A stretch of DNA of 64,000 nucleotides from Metaphire vulgaris (GCA_018105865.1 CM030832.1:10583656-10647655), one strand, 5' to 3'; counted from the first letter of the stretch, positions 24,715 to 35,831 are shown. The notes: generated by a model not told the origin, from the sequence alone. Numbers and translations: made by a program.

Positions 24715-27700
24715 ATTATGTCCTTGCAACATTTCTCATCTGACATTTAAATAAAATGGCAGCTTACAATTTTTCTATTGACACACACACTACTTTAAAA
24801 TTCTTATTTTGGATTATTTTACTTATATATGAAAATGACTAGACATTGTACAAAAGTGGATTCTCTTAAGTTGGTTGCCAACCATCCAGAATTCTTCCAG
24901 GCTGTTGGGGGAAATAGTGGACACTGTCCAGAAAGGGAATACTGGTTTTCTGGACAACATATTGTCTGGAAAAATACATGAAATGTGTGATCTTATATAA
25001 ATTAATCTCATACTATTATGGTGCTCAGTCAATCGATCATGTATTCTGAACTGTTCGATATTTCTCTAATAATCAAATACAGCGAGTGTTGCGAATGCAA
25101 CGTTGCCAGCACTCTTAGGCCTAATTGGAACAGTCTGGCTGTGTAGGTTGAACTAGGTTCCTACGTTTAATTTAATGCACTTTTCCTACCTCGTTCTCAT
25201 TTCTTGGGGGAAAATATTCTCAGGTGACGAGAGTCACGAGACATTTAATATCTATCTTGCTGCTTTATTAGTCTTTGGCACAGTTTTAAAAATTATATCG
25301 TGCGTGGTGCCTGAATAACACATTTTGTGTCTTCCTTGAAGAAAGAAGGTCAGAAGGGGAAGAGGGAAGGGAGTTAGTTGGGCACATCTGTCTTGGACTT
25401 TGAACATGAGAAGTTGACAATCCTATTTCTAAGCCTTGGTTACTTTAACCTGACTGTGTAAAACATTTGGAGTAATTGTGTTTTCCTAACTCTTTGTCTA
25501 GCCATCAAAAAGAAGCACATTTGGTCCTGGCTTGGCAGCAAATTTTAATGAAATCAACAAATCGCCTCATGGTAAATACATCTTAATTGGCATAGAGTGC
25601 TGGGCAATAGCCATTATTGTTTTAAGATTTAGCTGATTTCTTAAATTAAGACCCTAAGTTGTGCATGAATTGTTTTGCTTTGGAATTTTCTCAGCCAGTC
25701 CTAGGTTACTGTTGCATAATACGTAATTTCAGAAAATTGAAATTGATGTGTGAAGGAATGATTTTTTGAGAATGGCAAAGTAACTGAAAATGTTTTTGAA
25801 ATGTTGAGTACTGGCAGATGACTTTTTGGCTTAATGGAATCATGATAGCCTTTTGTCACGAAACAGAGATGATGATTTTGTTTATATTCAAACAAATTTT
25901 AGCAAGTTTTTCAAAAGATCATATGCATCCAGTTTCTGTACGTGATGTCAAAAAGCGAGAGCTGTCTAGGCGTGGTCCTGGAGACTATCAACTTGATGAT
26001 GATATGCGTTATTCAGGTTAGATACAAAGTTTTACTGACCTTTTATCTAAGATGTGATTTCGTTAGAAGTATTAAGTTTATGATGATAAGGAATGACAAA
26101 AGTTTAGGCATTTTAAGTTGGGAATTAATGCACGTGGGAATTGTTGCACGTGAAGGTCATAATTATAGATGGTTTGTAATGAACTGAATTATATAATTAT
26201 AGATGGTATGTAATGAACTGAATTATATATATATATATATATATATATATGCTATGTAAAACTTACAATGTACAGTAGATGAGTTTGTATTTACTATATG
26301 ATATATATTTGACTAATAATTCTATAGTAAGCCCGTGGGAACCGGCCATAAAGTTTGATATGCTATTTTTTGCCATTTTTGATCCCCTTTCCCTGTCACA
26401 AACTGTCACAAATCTCAGACCCCCTAAAAGAACATCACAAATTTCGGACCCCCCTTAAAGCATCATCCATAAATTATGTCACGCAGATTTTCTATTTTAT
26501 ATATTTGAGTCTCTCGTTCAATTTTCTCAAAGCAAAACAGATATTCAACTTCTGACAATGATAAAAATTTAATTGAGACCTAAAATTGTATGTATCTCGG
26601 GCAAAAATGAGCAATTGGAAACGTCTTCAACTATACCTCCTATCAGGTATATTTAAGGTTTTATTTAAACTGAAAGCATGATGTCATGCTGGTCCTTCCC
26701 CCACTCCCCATGTCACAAACTGTCACACTTTCTTAGACTCCCTCCTCAAGCATGGCATACTTTATGGATGGCCCCATGTGTAAGTTTTTGATCCATCTCA
26801 ACATGCATATGTATGCACACAGCATTTGAATCCTTTGTATTTTTAGAGGTTTAGTTTAAAAATGAAATAAAGTAATCAGTTATTTTGTCCTTGCAATTAT
26901 TTCTATATTATCTGTTCCTTTGCATGAAGTAAAATTGGTCCTTTTTTGAGGGAATGGATCAGTAGTTATTACTTTTCATATGTTTAGTTCTTCGCCGTTC
27001 GCGGTCACTTCCTCGTGTTGATGCAAATAGTACTGGGTTTCAAGATATTACCCATCGTTCGATAAGTGAAAAGACTCGCAGGAAGTCTTTGGTCTATCTG
27101 CCAATGATGCCTTCAAAGGTTTCGATTATTGCTATCATATTGAAGTGTTAAAGTGTTTTTGCATGTCTGAGAATAATGAAAACCCATTTAATACAAATTA
27201 TTTGTATGAAGATGAATGTAATGCAATCATGTAATTATATTCTCTGCTTTTCACCAACTTCGGTGTTGCTTTAGTTCAAATGGCAGCAGAAAACTTGGAT
27301 CAAAGAAAAAGAAATTGTTACAGAAAGTAAACTATTATGACAAGTTACTCTATGCTTTGATTGCTTAATATAGAAATACGTTATAGGGAATGTGCTTTTT
27401 CAGTTCAGATTCTTGCTTCAGATGCAGAAACGAGACATGTCACAATGAAAATTGTTATACTTAATGTTGTTCAGAAGAAATTGGAATCAACCTCTGCAAT
27501 GCAGCGTCTTTTCCCATCCCGCGAAAGTACAGACATCAAACCTTATCGAGACGAAATGAAGCACTCTCGGTCGACTGGGGCACTTTCGAACACTGAAAGT
27601 GCAATTAGCAGATCATGGAGCGAACTAGGTGGTCAGTTTACTCGAGGTATGCAAGGAGACCAACAGGATCAATCTAAGACTCGTACAGTAATGGAGCCGA

Positions 27701-30700
27701 GTCTTAACAATGAAGTGCACAGAATGCCGAAATTCTCTAAAGCAGAAAATTCCTTCAGACCATTGTTTACAACTTACGATCCAACAGCCATTCGCAATGT
27801 GCATGCGGGCAAGGTGAGTGGCCAGATATGTGCTTGTCAAAAATGCTTTTGTCTGTTTAACTGCTTTCGTCTCTAGAAAGTTTATAAGGGATAAGTTATT
27901 TAAAACGTCCTTTCAACTAAAAGGCAGGAAATCTGTTTTGTCCTCCCATTGTGTTTGAAATAGATGTCAAAATGAAGTGTATGAAATCTTGGAAAAATAG
28001 TTTTGATGCTAGAGAATACTCTTAGATTAATAGTTTAATATTATCACCCTTTTGATAGCAGTTGAGGTATGTAGTTAGCAGTGATTAAAAGTGTAAAAGA
28101 TTTGTTCTCATTCGTATTGAGTAGAACTCAGGTCGAACTCCTGTTAACTGCTAACTATAATATAACTATATAATAGTTGATATCTTGAAATTCATCTTAT
28201 GATCCAAGACTGTGCCTTTTTGGAGTTTAGTTTTAATCTGAAAAGATTACATATGATTTTTTGGGTAAAAAAAGACAATTTGCCCTGAGTGAACCCTTTT
28301 ATTTCTTAGAATTACCAGTGGTGAATATAAGAACATTTGGCAAATCAAATTGGCCGCTAATAAAGATAACTTCTGCACAATTCATATAGTGCAAAATTGC
28401 TATAGTGTACCCACACATCATAAGCAAAAGAAAAACTGTGTTGCACTTTATGCATTAGGAGAAACATTGAACTAAGTTACATGTTGGTCACAGTATTCCA
28501 TAACTGAAGGAATACAGAGGGAAATGCTTCTTGAAAGGGCGATGAAAGGCAGCTTTGATATGTAACAGTGCATTTTAAAAATATGTGATTATATTTTATA
28601 TAAATTTTTAAAGAATTATTTCCTGTCTTGGTGCTTGCAGTGTTTGTGCTTATTTAATCTGCTGCAATGTTGGATATAATGTTTCCGATGTATTTATGCC
28701 TGCATGACTTTCTGTTTCTGTATTAATTACTATGTGACATGTTCAGCTTCTGATGGCTTTTGAAGTAAATGTGCTTTTGTTAACACTTTGACCTCTCAGA
28801 CAGACAAGGCTAACACAGGGACACCAACAGCAGAAGTTATGGTCTTTGATGATTCAACTATTGATAAGGCATTGGTAAGCTATTCGGGCAGGGAAGTCTC
28901 TCGTCTATGTGTTTGCTACAATATTATTTTATTAACAGAGGATTCTTGGAAACACTAACAGCCGGAACTTGTTGTTTGAAATTATTTAATTATGCATACA
29001 TCCAAGATCGTAGATTACTAACTTTCTTTTAATATCTAATCTTGTTTTATGGAAAGGATAACCTAAAATTGAATTATTGAATCATAGGTTAAATGACAAG
29101 CTAATGATGCAACTTATTCACAGTGTGTTTTTAGTATTATGTTATTAATTTACTTGATCTTTGTTTAAACTGTAGAACATTGTAGTGTACAGTTTGTTTC
29201 TTGATGTCATGTTTCTAGCTTGAGATGACTTGTAATGATTTCATGTAGAAAGCAACTTTAATTTTGCCAAATGTAGTTTGATCTTCCAAAACCAGTTGAG
29301 ATACCAGAACGTTACATTCCTGACTCTTCAGATGAAGATGAATCTCCGAATTTTGAAGAGAAGCTTAGAAGAAAAGAGAAAGCTGATCAGATCAAGAAAA
29401 TGATTGCAAAGCAAAGGTAGCTAAATAGACGTTTAATTTTTCAATCAACTAGTGTTCAGAATGCTACATTTAAACTCGAACCAAATTGAGTGAATCAGAA
29501 CAGTATGAAATCTAGAGGCCAATAGTAAGTTGACGTTACTAGGTAATGATGAACTTGTGACTTTCAGAAGCCAACAATGATATTGACAGTATTTTATAAT
29601 GATTACTGAGAGTAGTTGAGTTATTGATTATAAGATGGGGCATTTCTTAAGTTTTAAATTTAAAGCCAACTAGTTTGAGCTCTGTTATCTGTAATGTCTT
29701 GGATTACTGTAATAATTTGATAATGAGCATCAAGCCACTCAGTGCATTCGGATGCTGTTTGATGTAAGTAAGATATTTAGAATATACTTATTTTTGAGTC
29801 ATATTTTATTAGTTGGATTGTGATATAGATTTGTTGTTATCTGTTTGTCAGTCTGCAGGATTTTTCTCAAGGTGAGCTAACACTACAGACAGGCCCTGTG
29901 CATCATCAGGTAAACGATGAAACAAGAAGACGAGAGCAGATCCTCGATGTAAAGAGATCACTAGCGCAGGCAGTCATGCTCAGAAGTAAGGAGGATGCAG
30001 GTCAGTTGACAGCCAATGCGTGTTACAAATTTTTCCACTTCATTAATGTAACATTCAAGATACCTTAGGATAGCCAAAGATTGTCATTGTAATGAACTTG
30101 AATATAACATTTTCTGTGAAACAGAGATTATGGTGTGTTTGTATGAACTTGCAACTAATGAGATTCATTCTGAAGACAGTGTCAGTAGCAATGATCATCA
30201 ATCGTAACATCCAATTTTTTCTATAGTCTTGAGTGGAGTTTGATAACAGAGTTCAACTGTAGATGAACATTTATATGGATACTAAACTGAGATACTGATT
30301 GTAATAGCAAAGTGTGGCATTTAGTATGAGCTGTTTTAATTGTTCATCTTTTAATAAATGGATCATGAAAGGTGATGTTGGCTTTAGTGCTGCTCTAGAA
30401 CCGACCTTAAACCATTGGCCATCAAGTGTACCCTAACAGAAATACATTTTAATCCATTAAAATAGCTTTTCTGGACATTATGGCTTTGCATGAAATACAA
30501 TCATGTGCCCAGTATATGTGGTGTAGGGAATGACCGGAAACCGCTCCGGGCATTCACTCCGGCCGGATAGTGTGGTATTCAGCAATACCCGGACTTGCCA
30601 AATACTTATGTCACAAAACTATCAAATCCAAATATTTTCACATTCGACATTTTAATGAAGAGCAACTTAACTGAAGTTATCGGACGCACCTGCAAAATTT

Positions 30701-31343
30701 AAATTTAACTGAAACTACGTCACACAGAGAATTATGAGGCTGCATATGGTAGCTGATTAGTGATTATTAAGTGACTGCTGGTAACTGGTAGCTTTAGTAA
30801 GTAGTAAGTTAGGCCTGTTAAGGTCATTCTAATCCTGTGTGGCAATATTCGATTTGGATCTGGATCCAACAAATATTGATCCAAAATATCCTAATTTGGT
30901 ATCCAATGGAAAATACCCATCCGGTCATTCTCTTATGTGGAGAAGGAGCCAGGTATTTCCATGTAATCATCTACTTACCATATCAAATTTAAATGCATTC
31001 ACAACTGTAGTTATGGCACAGAAGAGAATTTTGCTTACCCAGGTTGCATTTAATAGCACTGCCGGTAAATGAATCAATCTCTGTGAATATGGAACTGCTG
31101 TGTGTACAAAATTTATAAATAAATAAAACACAGTTTGATTGGTCAATGGTCAGTCATCTGTAATTAGCTAAATTAAAAAACAACATAGATTCTCATAAGT
31201 TTAACTCTTTATGTTTAATGTCTATGAGGAAAATTGGTTTGCACTTAAAAATCAGCTGACATTTTTTGAAGTTCTTAATGGTTTTTGCAGCTCTCAGGCG
31301 TAAAGACTGGTCTGCACAAGATGGTCTTACCAACTCAAGATAA
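2142..31343 (+). CDS. PLEKHA5/6/7: PLEKHA5/6/7-like adaptor (WW-WW-PH-coiled coil), 29 exons
   Basis: Exons by GT-AG junctions: 2142-2224, 2392-2468, 3818-3875, 6206-6236, 6884-6912, 7348-7423, 7821-7899, 8403-8503, 8727-8833, 12457-13441, 14717-14780, 15335-15556, 16070-16209, 16683-16775, 17740-17864, 19588-19786, 20584-20799, 20971-21117, 22731-22838, 23080-23221, 24138-24595, 25502-25571, 25903-26016, 26988-27118, 27475-27813, 28800-28874, 29277-29416, 29852-30000, 31291-31343. They join in one frame to 1536 residues. Order: WW1 (about 9-40), WW2 (about 54-85), PH (about 110-212), a disordered Q/S/N-rich part, coiled coils (about 685-1025), then the family C-terminus with IPERYI and an IKKMIAKQ-like helix. 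Vertebrate members are about 1100 residues, so this one is long. They act as cytoplasmic adaptors at adherens junctions and microtubules, binding phosphoinositides through PH; that role is taken from the family. It appears to be a single ancestor-like copy, so assignment to 5, 6 or 7 is not possible. Confidence 0.92.
2509..2643 (+). mobile_element. hAT-type MITE, CAGTGTTTATTCTAG family, copy 2
   Basis: The ends CAGTGACTATTCTAGCC and GGCCTAGAATAAACACTTG are inverted relatives of the copy at 1698-1876. CAAACC lies on both sides (2503-2508 and 2644-2649), a partly decayed target duplication. The copy lies in PLEKHA intron 2, 41 bases after the exon 2 donor. Confidence 0.72.
2765..3020 (+). mobile_element. 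L2/CR1-like LINE 3' end
   Basis: The text encodes a decayed 'LKTHLF' motif typical of the very C-terminus of L2/CR1 ORF2. It is followed by a short 3' UTR with GTAAAGCGCCTTTGA, then TGTATAAATTGTCTAG and an AAT tail. The same arrangement is seen at 44420-44600. The copy is 5'-truncated, as is usual for these elements. Confidence 0.7.
5248..5303. repeat. (AAT)n microsatellite
   Basis: About eighteen AAT units in PLEKHA intron 3. Comparable AAT/ATT tracts of 20-80 bases sit at 14446-14473, 15925-15959, 16381-16464, 17912-17944, 23674-23708 and 33740-33774; those ending LINE tails are probably retrotransposition tails. Confidence 0.9.
5668..5989 (+). mobile_element. hAT-type MITE with TSD CTTTAGAA
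   Basis: The left end is CAGTGGTTCTCAACCTTT and the right end is AGGTTGAGAACCGCAT, which are inverted. CTTTAGAA occurs perfectly on both sides (5660-5667 and 5990-5997). The interior is AT-rich and non-coding. This terminal sequence is widespread among animal hAT MITEs. Confidence 0.88.
7348..8833 (+). other. Exons 6-9: PH domain of the PLEKHA-like protein
   Basis: Exons 7348-7423, 7821-7899, 8403-8503 and 8727-8833 spell a canonical PH domain. It begins VKQGWLYKQ, continues through SWKKRWAILSNYNLFLYK (strands 2-4, with the basic KKRW patch that contacts phosphoinositides), and closes with the C-terminal helix EEEMWEWLEQLTKAA. The invariant PH-helix Trp is present. In the family this module recruits the protein to membranes. 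Confidence 0.92.
9180..9700 (+). mobile_element. Decayed L2/CR1 LINE ORF2 C-terminus
   Basis: In-frame stretches read VAKSIVHAFVSS and, further on, VHWLQITNKIQFKVLSL. These match the post-RT part of L2/CR1-type reverse transcriptases (a 'VHAFV.SRLDYCN' block followed by 'LHWLP...RIQFKVL'). Stops and frame changes show that it is dead. It lies in PLEKHA intron 9. Confidence 0.78.
9541..10360. repeat. Copy A of a colinear ~2.0 kb-offset duplication
   Basis: At least ten short exact anchors here (for example CAAATTGTCCAT at 9959 and TCATTAAGATATTGAAAC at 10013) recur in the same order 1986-2011 bases further on, at 11643-12370. Copy A has normal composition, whereas copy B does not. It overlaps the end of the LINE relic and the dispersed repeat at 9702-9960. 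Confidence 0.8.
10436..10621 (+). mobile_element. hAT-type MITE, CAGGGAGGCGCTGG family, copy 1
   Basis: The termini CAGGGAGGCGCTGG and CTAGCGCCGACCCTG are inverted. The flanks AACGCAAT (10428-10435) and AATGCAAT (10622-10629) match in 7 of 8 bases. The inside (GGTGGGTCTA, CAATCTACACA, GGGTGCCCCTGCCC) is shared with 48646-48828, a second copy in a THSD7 intron. Confidence 0.82.
10857..11500. repeat. Degraded relative of the piggyBac-like repeat at 17960-18996
   Basis: Blocks such as GGTTAGAAAGAGG, GCTAAACAATGGTGCAAA and TATATAGCCTGAGAT occur here two or three times. They recur at 18435-18530 and 18805-18990, as does the terminal CCTTTTCCAAAAATTAA. This is a mosaic copy without recognisable ends. 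Confidence 0.65.
11520..12370. repeat. G-rich mosaic, copy B of the 2.0 kb-offset duplication
   Basis: The plus strand is dominated by runs such as GGGAGAGGGATGGGGAGAGG, with many G-tracts able to form G-quadruplexes. Between these runs sit islands of ordinary sequence that match 9541-10360 in order and spacing: ATTCTAA at 11818, TAATGACCA at 11835, GAGTATTCTAAACAATG at 11930, TTACATTAAATTAT at 11972 and GTTTGAGATCC at 12171. It ends about 85 bases before the large PLEKHA exon 10. ORFs through it are composition artefacts. Confidence 0.8.
12457..13441 (+). other. Exon 10: 985-base exon for a disordered, Q/S/N-rich segment
   Basis: This is the largest exon of the PLEKHA-like gene, coding about 328 residues (about 214-541) rich in Ser, Asn, Gln, His and Pro, with no recognised fold. 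Acceptor TTTCAG and donor CAGGTAAAA keep the frame with both neighbours. It follows the PH domain directly. In vertebrate relatives this position is a Ser/Pro-rich linker that is phosphorylated and binds partners; here the length and Asn/Gln content are lineage features. Confidence 0.85.
17019..17376 (+). mobile_element. tRNA-derived SINE with 10-bp target duplication
   Basis: The head reads like a tRNA gene. An A-box region lies in TGGTTGAGCAGTGGTTAGC and a B-box in CAGTTCAAGTCC, at the normal spacing. A body and a tail with repeated CTTTATCTTTTTACC units follow. TTTTCAATTT is repeated exactly at 17009-17018 and 17377-17386 as the target duplication. Transcription would be by RNA polymerase III from the internal promoter. 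It lies in PLEKHA intron 14. It is not a functional tRNA gene. Confidence 0.88.
17960..18996. mobile_element. Non-autonomous piggyBac-like element with TTAA duplication
   Basis: TTAA flanks both sides (17956-17959 and 18997-19000). The ends begin CCTTTTGCTCGGGTTAGCCG on the left and, read inward on the other strand, CCTTTTAAAGGGGG. Near the left end is the perfect palindrome GCCGTCTTAAGACGGC. TTAA targets and CCYTTTGC-type termini are typical of piggyBac. No transposase is present. The interior carries two to three copies of a roughly 370-base unit (TATATAGCCTGAAAT and others). Confidence 0.72.
21705..21922. repeat. 109-bp exact tandem duplication
   Basis: 21705-21813 and 21814-21922 are identical head-to-tail copies, starting GGGTTGGCAGCTTTGACTC and including GCGCTATATAAATTGAC. 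The identity shows a very recent event, or a collapse or expansion error of the assembly. Confidence 0.88.
22279..22501 (+). mobile_element. hAT-type MITE nested in the 21343-22605 element
   Basis: The ends CAGTGGGGTAGACATGGG and CATGCTACACCACCACTCCACTG are imperfect inverted repeats. GATGCCTG (22271-22278) and GATGCCCA (22502-22509) share their first six bases as a decayed target duplication. Confidence 0.7.
22874..22960. repeat. (AC)n(AT)n microsatellite
   Basis: A CA run followed by a TA run in PLEKHA intron 19, 36 bases after the exon 19 donor. A pure TA run lies at 24660-24712 just after exon 21. Confidence 0.9.
26337..26776. mobile_element. MITE with CATCCATAAAGTATG-type inverted ends
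   Basis: The left part reads GGCCATAAAGTTTGATATG and the right part CATACTTTATGGATGGCCCC, which are inverted relatives. An internal start at about 26460 (GCATCATCCATAAATTATGTC) repeats the terminal motif, so two elements may overlap. 'GGCCATCCATAAAGTAYG' ends are very common in marine invertebrate MITEs. No clean target duplication was found. Confidence 0.55.
29277..31343 (+). other. Exons 27-29: conserved C-terminus of the PLEKHA-like protein
   Basis: 29277-29416, 29852-30000 and 31291-31343 encode IPERYIPDSSDEDESPNFEE, then a basic helix around IKKMIAKQ, a second helix around RREQILDVKRSLAQAVML, and end in GLTNSR-stop (TAA 31341-31343). This block is diagnostic for PLEKHA5/6/7, whose vertebrate members keep ERYI plus an 'IKTLIAK'-like helix near the C-terminus. 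Confidence 0.85.
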
Positions 31344-33738
31344 ATCATAATTCATTTTGTGAGCAACTAATCATCCAGATCCAAATATACTATACTTCAG
31401 AAGCTTGTGATTACGGTATATGTAATTTTAATTTTTGTGCATATGACTGTAATCTTAATTCTGTACATTCAATTGATTTTAGACTATTTTAAATGGCAGA
31501 TATAGCAATCGGGAGTTTAGATTAAATTATTTAATGTTTTATGTAATAAATGAATAAGTAAAAACTTCATCACAATTTTAGCTATTGCAGAAAAGATGTT
31601 TAACAGCGTTTCTAAAAGTTTGCTTGTGACCTTTTGTTTTGTTCCGCTGTCTTCATCTTGCGACTTTTCCTATACTTACTTTAGCTGCTCAAGTTTTGCA
31701 TGTGTTCTAGCTGAATAAATGCATTCATATCGGAAATAGTTTGAATGCCATTTTCACTTGCCCTTTCTCTTCCATCTATAAGAGGTGCACTACATTGAAA
31801 GGACCTTTAGCTGACCAAAGAATTGTCAGTTGAAATTTTATCAGTAATGACTTTTTTCATATGTATTTTGCCCTTTAGAACCAGACCCGCATGTATTACT
31901 GTAACAGGCGAAGAAACTCAGTCTAGGAATATAAGACTGCAAATCTGCTTATGTAAAGTGCAACTTTTACAGTTAAAACTGGACTTGACATGAGTAGATT
32001 TCATTCTTCTAGTTCTGGAAAACATCGCTCTAGTCTTTTGTATATGCCATTTTCAGAATTTGTATTTTCATTCCAGTGGTACCAGTGGCTGATTTTTCAA
32101 AACAGCTCAGTCTACTCATGCCCCAGAACATTAGACCTCCACCTGTTGTCAGATCTCTAAACTAAAACCATAACTTTTGACCCCACCACAGATTGGTCTC
32201 AGTCAATGAGTACAGAGATTGAGGTTGAGGAGCTGTGAATACATAATTAATAATGCAGATTTAACATTGACTGTATTAAATTTGTTATATTTGCCTCATA
32301 GTCCACAGTGCAATTTTGCCTCTGTGTGGATTTATCCTATGCTGGTTGGATTGTTTGACTAATTTTAGGTAGAAGGTATGCCATTTTTTTAAGTACAGTT
32401 ACAGCTTAGAATGATTTTCTAGAGTGCCTTAGCCTCGAAATTACGGCAGCAGAAGCACTAGCTTGACAATCAAAATAACCATGCCTATTTTATGGTATAA
32501 GGCAATTTCATATTATAATGAAAAACAGCGATGAGAACATTGTTATCAATATATCAGTGCCTTGTACTATAGGGTTATAGTAATACATATTGAATGCACG
32601 TAGACTAGTATCAGCAGAGCAGTGTTTCACTTGTTTGCCAGTAAATTTGGTTTGCTTTAAATAGTTGCCTAAGCAAGGCTCATTCTACCGGGTATTCTAA
32701 AAAAACCACTGATGTTCATAATGACATTACGGTCTGACTTTTAAATTTGTGTCATGTTAATTACGTTGTTAGTTTTACTCTGCAGGATTATTGCATACGC
32801 TGAACGAACAAATCTGTTGAAACTGTCCATCCTTTCTTATATTTATTGAAAAGATTTTTAATGTTTTTTGACTTGTTGCTTTCATCTATGAAATTCTTAA
32901 TTTATATAAATGAAACCACCAGAAAACATTTGTGTTTAGTGTATGAACAGTTTTCTGCTGCAGAGTGCTGTGCATCATGAAATTAGTAACCTCATTTTCT
33001 TCTTTTTTCTTCTGTACATGCTATTAGTTTTTACTTTAGTAGTAAATTATTACATCAAATTTGTTTTAGCTTCTCATGTGGCTGAATCTCATGTAATCTA
33101 ATTGTTTTTGGCAAATACTCTATACCTGAATATGAGATACTTTTTTACCTGCTTAATTAGGAATTAATGTGAATGATGTAATTTGCATAATCAGCATACA
33201 GTGTACATTATATTCCTGTGAGTCATATATTTTTCTGTAGCATGATTAATCTTATATGAATGTGAATGTAATCAGGTGCACTTTATTGACATTTTTTATT
33301 TGTATTTTGATTCCACCATTAGATATGGGTTTGTTGACTGATGTTTATGAGATTAATAGTTTTTTATTTGACTAGTTAGTGCTAATGAAGATCAGAGTTT
33401 AAATGGAATAAATAAGATTACCAGTACTCGAGTGTTATTAATATTAAAAATTAACAAGATTTATTATTCAAATTTGAAAATCATGGTGTTGTGACAAAAT
33501 CTTAGTACAATAAATTTGAAACTTTTACATGCTTAATATTTACAAAAGTTGTTTAAGAACTTAATAAAAAATGCATTCTCATTGACATGCTATTATTCTA
33601 TGGACCTGTCCAACCCAGCTGGCCCATCTACAGTGTAAGGCAGAGCTGACGCTCACCGATTGGACTATCATGACATTCAATCTCTATCAGGGCAGTTGCT
33701 GCCTGTAATTCGACTTGTTATTGAGCCACCCAAAACCC

Positions 33739-33774
<36 letters not shown>

Positions 33775-34122
33775 ATAATACTGGTTCTTCCAATTATCAG
33801 CCTATTCTAAGAACAGCAGGCGTATGCAACAGCACAGTTCATTAGCAGCATGCTCAATTTGCCATGTGTTTGTTTGGGGTTTAATCCACTGAATGAGGAC
33901 TACCTACTGTTACATGCAGGCCGGAAAAGGGGAGATTCTACTCAGTCAGATTCCCCCTCAAAGAAATTGCAACTACACTGTATTTAGGAGTAATAAGTTT
34001 ATAATAGTAATGCTAATGTTAAGGCAAGAATTTCAGTGTGCAATGTTATGACAATTTCTCACCACATCCCCTTCGTCATATTGGGTTCAGTGAAAGGTGA
34101 GGGTACTTAAAGCAGCGAGGGT
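31344..34122. other. 3' UTR and flank of the PLEKHA-like gene
   Basis: AT-rich and non-coding. AATAAA at 31545-31550 is the first good polyadenylation signal, about 200 bases after the stop, with another at 31713. Choosing between them is not possible from sequence. An ATT tract sits at 33740-33774. No gene is seen from there to the first transposon at 34123. Confidence 0.5.
31545..31550 (+). promoter_or_regulatory. Candidate polyadenylation signal AATAAA
   Basis: Canonical hexamer about 200 bases after the PLEKHA-like stop codon. Further AATAAA motifs follow, so usage is uncertain. Confidence 0.45.
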
Positions 34123-34468
34123 CAGGGGCGTAGCGACGGGGGTATATCCAGTGTTTATTCTAGGCCTTAGGGGAATTTCCCCCAAAGTTTGAAAATTCTC
34201 CCCCCCCCAATTTTTTTAGATGTTGGCTGGGGGAATGGAAATTTCCCCCCAAACGTGTGGAAACTCAAGCCGTGTCCCCCCCAAACATTTCAAAATCCCC
34301 CCCAATGTCAAGGGGGCTAGAATAAACACTGGGTATATCGGTTTATATATCCCCCCACACACAAATCAGTCTACCTTAAAGTTTTTAATGTGTTTTTTAA
34401 GATTTATCCCCCTCCACCCCCCCCCACCCCAATCACATACCCAAATCAAATTCCTGGCTACGCCTCTG
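34123..34468 (+). mobile_element. hAT MITE, CAGGGGCGTAGCGACGG family, host of a nested MITE
   Basis: It starts CAGGGGCGTAGCGACGG and ends GGCTACGCCTCTG (inverted). The flanks GCGAGGGT (34115-34122) and GCGAGAGT (34469-34476) match in 7 of 8. Internal landmarks are TATATCGG and AATCAGTCTACCTTAAAG. Four further copies lie at 47935, 56612, 58307 and 59655. This copy is split by the insertion at 34149-34331. Confidence 0.88.
34149..34331 (+). mobile_element. hAT-type MITE, CAGTGTTTATTCTAG family, nested copy
   Basis: CAGTGTTTATTCTAGGCC and GGGGGCTAGAATAAACACTG are inverted ends. The host element's GGTATATC is duplicated exactly at 34141-34148 and 34332-34339. This proves insertion into the CAGGGGCGTAG element and gives relative ages. 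Confidence 0.93.
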
Positions 34469-35831
34469 GCGAGAGTGTACGAAAATGCGCCTATTGCGGC
34501 AGACACGTTGAATTTGTCTTCATCTGTGTTCATTTCAAAATCTGTACAAAAACAGGTAGGTACATGTACTTTCCGCAATATATGTGTCCGTAGTCCCGTT
34601 ACAATATTGTTCTGTCATCAAATGCGCTAACGTCACGAGTTATAGGCCAATTAAAGTTGCGGTGTACACTGTACAGTACAGTCCAAATACTCCTATAGGT
34701 CTCTTTTTCGGTATTTGCGAAATATATTGACCTATTAGTTCACGGACTTGGATCAATATAGGCCCATGTGACAATAAAACCTGAGATATAAATAAAGCAA
34801 TTGTTAATTAAAATATATTAAAGTAACTTTGTATGAACATCATTTCAGGTCGCGAATGTTAATTCTTTTATAGTCTGAAGCTTATGGACATTATAACATT
34901 GCAACATTAGAAGTCTTTAAAAATTGGAAAATTACTCAAGCTGCAACGTAGAAATTTCAAGAGAAATATGGATTGTGCGCAGACTATTGAAGTAGTCCCT
35001 AAGCGGACGACAATTTTTGACCAGTCAGTATAAAACGAGGAAGAGATGTATGAAATTGCGGGTGTGAAATCGTACATTTAAAAAAACTCTTCGAGACAAC
35101 TGGATTAGGTCACCATTTCGTATATACGATCGACTAAGTCAAAGTGAGGATGGAACGAGGGCGTAAAACACGGGGGATGGCGGGGGGCGGCCCAAATAAT
35201 TAGTAAGAGGGGACATAGTATCAGTTATATCCCCCCATGTTTTGTGCCTTATGGTAAAGTCACTCATTTCGGATGACCTCTTTTGCTCGTCAGGGTATTT
35301 GGAGACAGGGACAAAATATACTTTTAGGGAGACGAAAGGGGGTCTGATCTGACTTTTAAAACGATTCTATCCCCCCCATGTTGACGCCAGGTTTACGTCA
35401 CTGGGATGGAAGCAATGTTTCCTCTATAAGCTCCGCGGCCGCGCACGTGGCAATGAAACGCCGCCGCTGGACTCCCAGCTTTAGTCTGGAGAGTGGAGAC
35501 TGGATGTAGGTCGAGCGACATTAGACTAGCGTCAAATGACAAGCAGAAGGCTGGAACTGGATGCAGCACAGCACAACAGCATTCCGTACGTCTGATGCCA
35601 CTATAGGTCTGCTGGGTATCAAGTCAACACACCTGGCTGGCTGCGACGCTCCAGCACAGTCGGGGAGCTGGGAGCAGGTGAACCGTGCCCGCATCTTTGA
35701 AAGTTGTCTAACTGCCTAGCTGCGATGCTGCTCAAAGCAACGAGTCTGGCAGTGTGTGCTGCTAGTATCTGAGTGATAGTAGGCCAATTTGTAGTGAGTA
35801 CTGTTAGGGCCCTAACAGGTAGGCCTGGTAG

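Noticed and set aside
27361..27474. Extension of PLEKHA exon 25 upstream, using the TTTTTCAG acceptor near 27395-27402
   Set aside because: That acceptor puts the wrong phase on the incoming AAG codon; the GTTGTTCAG acceptor at 27474 preserves frame with both neighbours.
30839..31072. A 77-codon ORF shortly before the last PLEKHA exon
   Set aside because: No homology recognised, no consistent splice sites, and it falls in an intron; probably chance.
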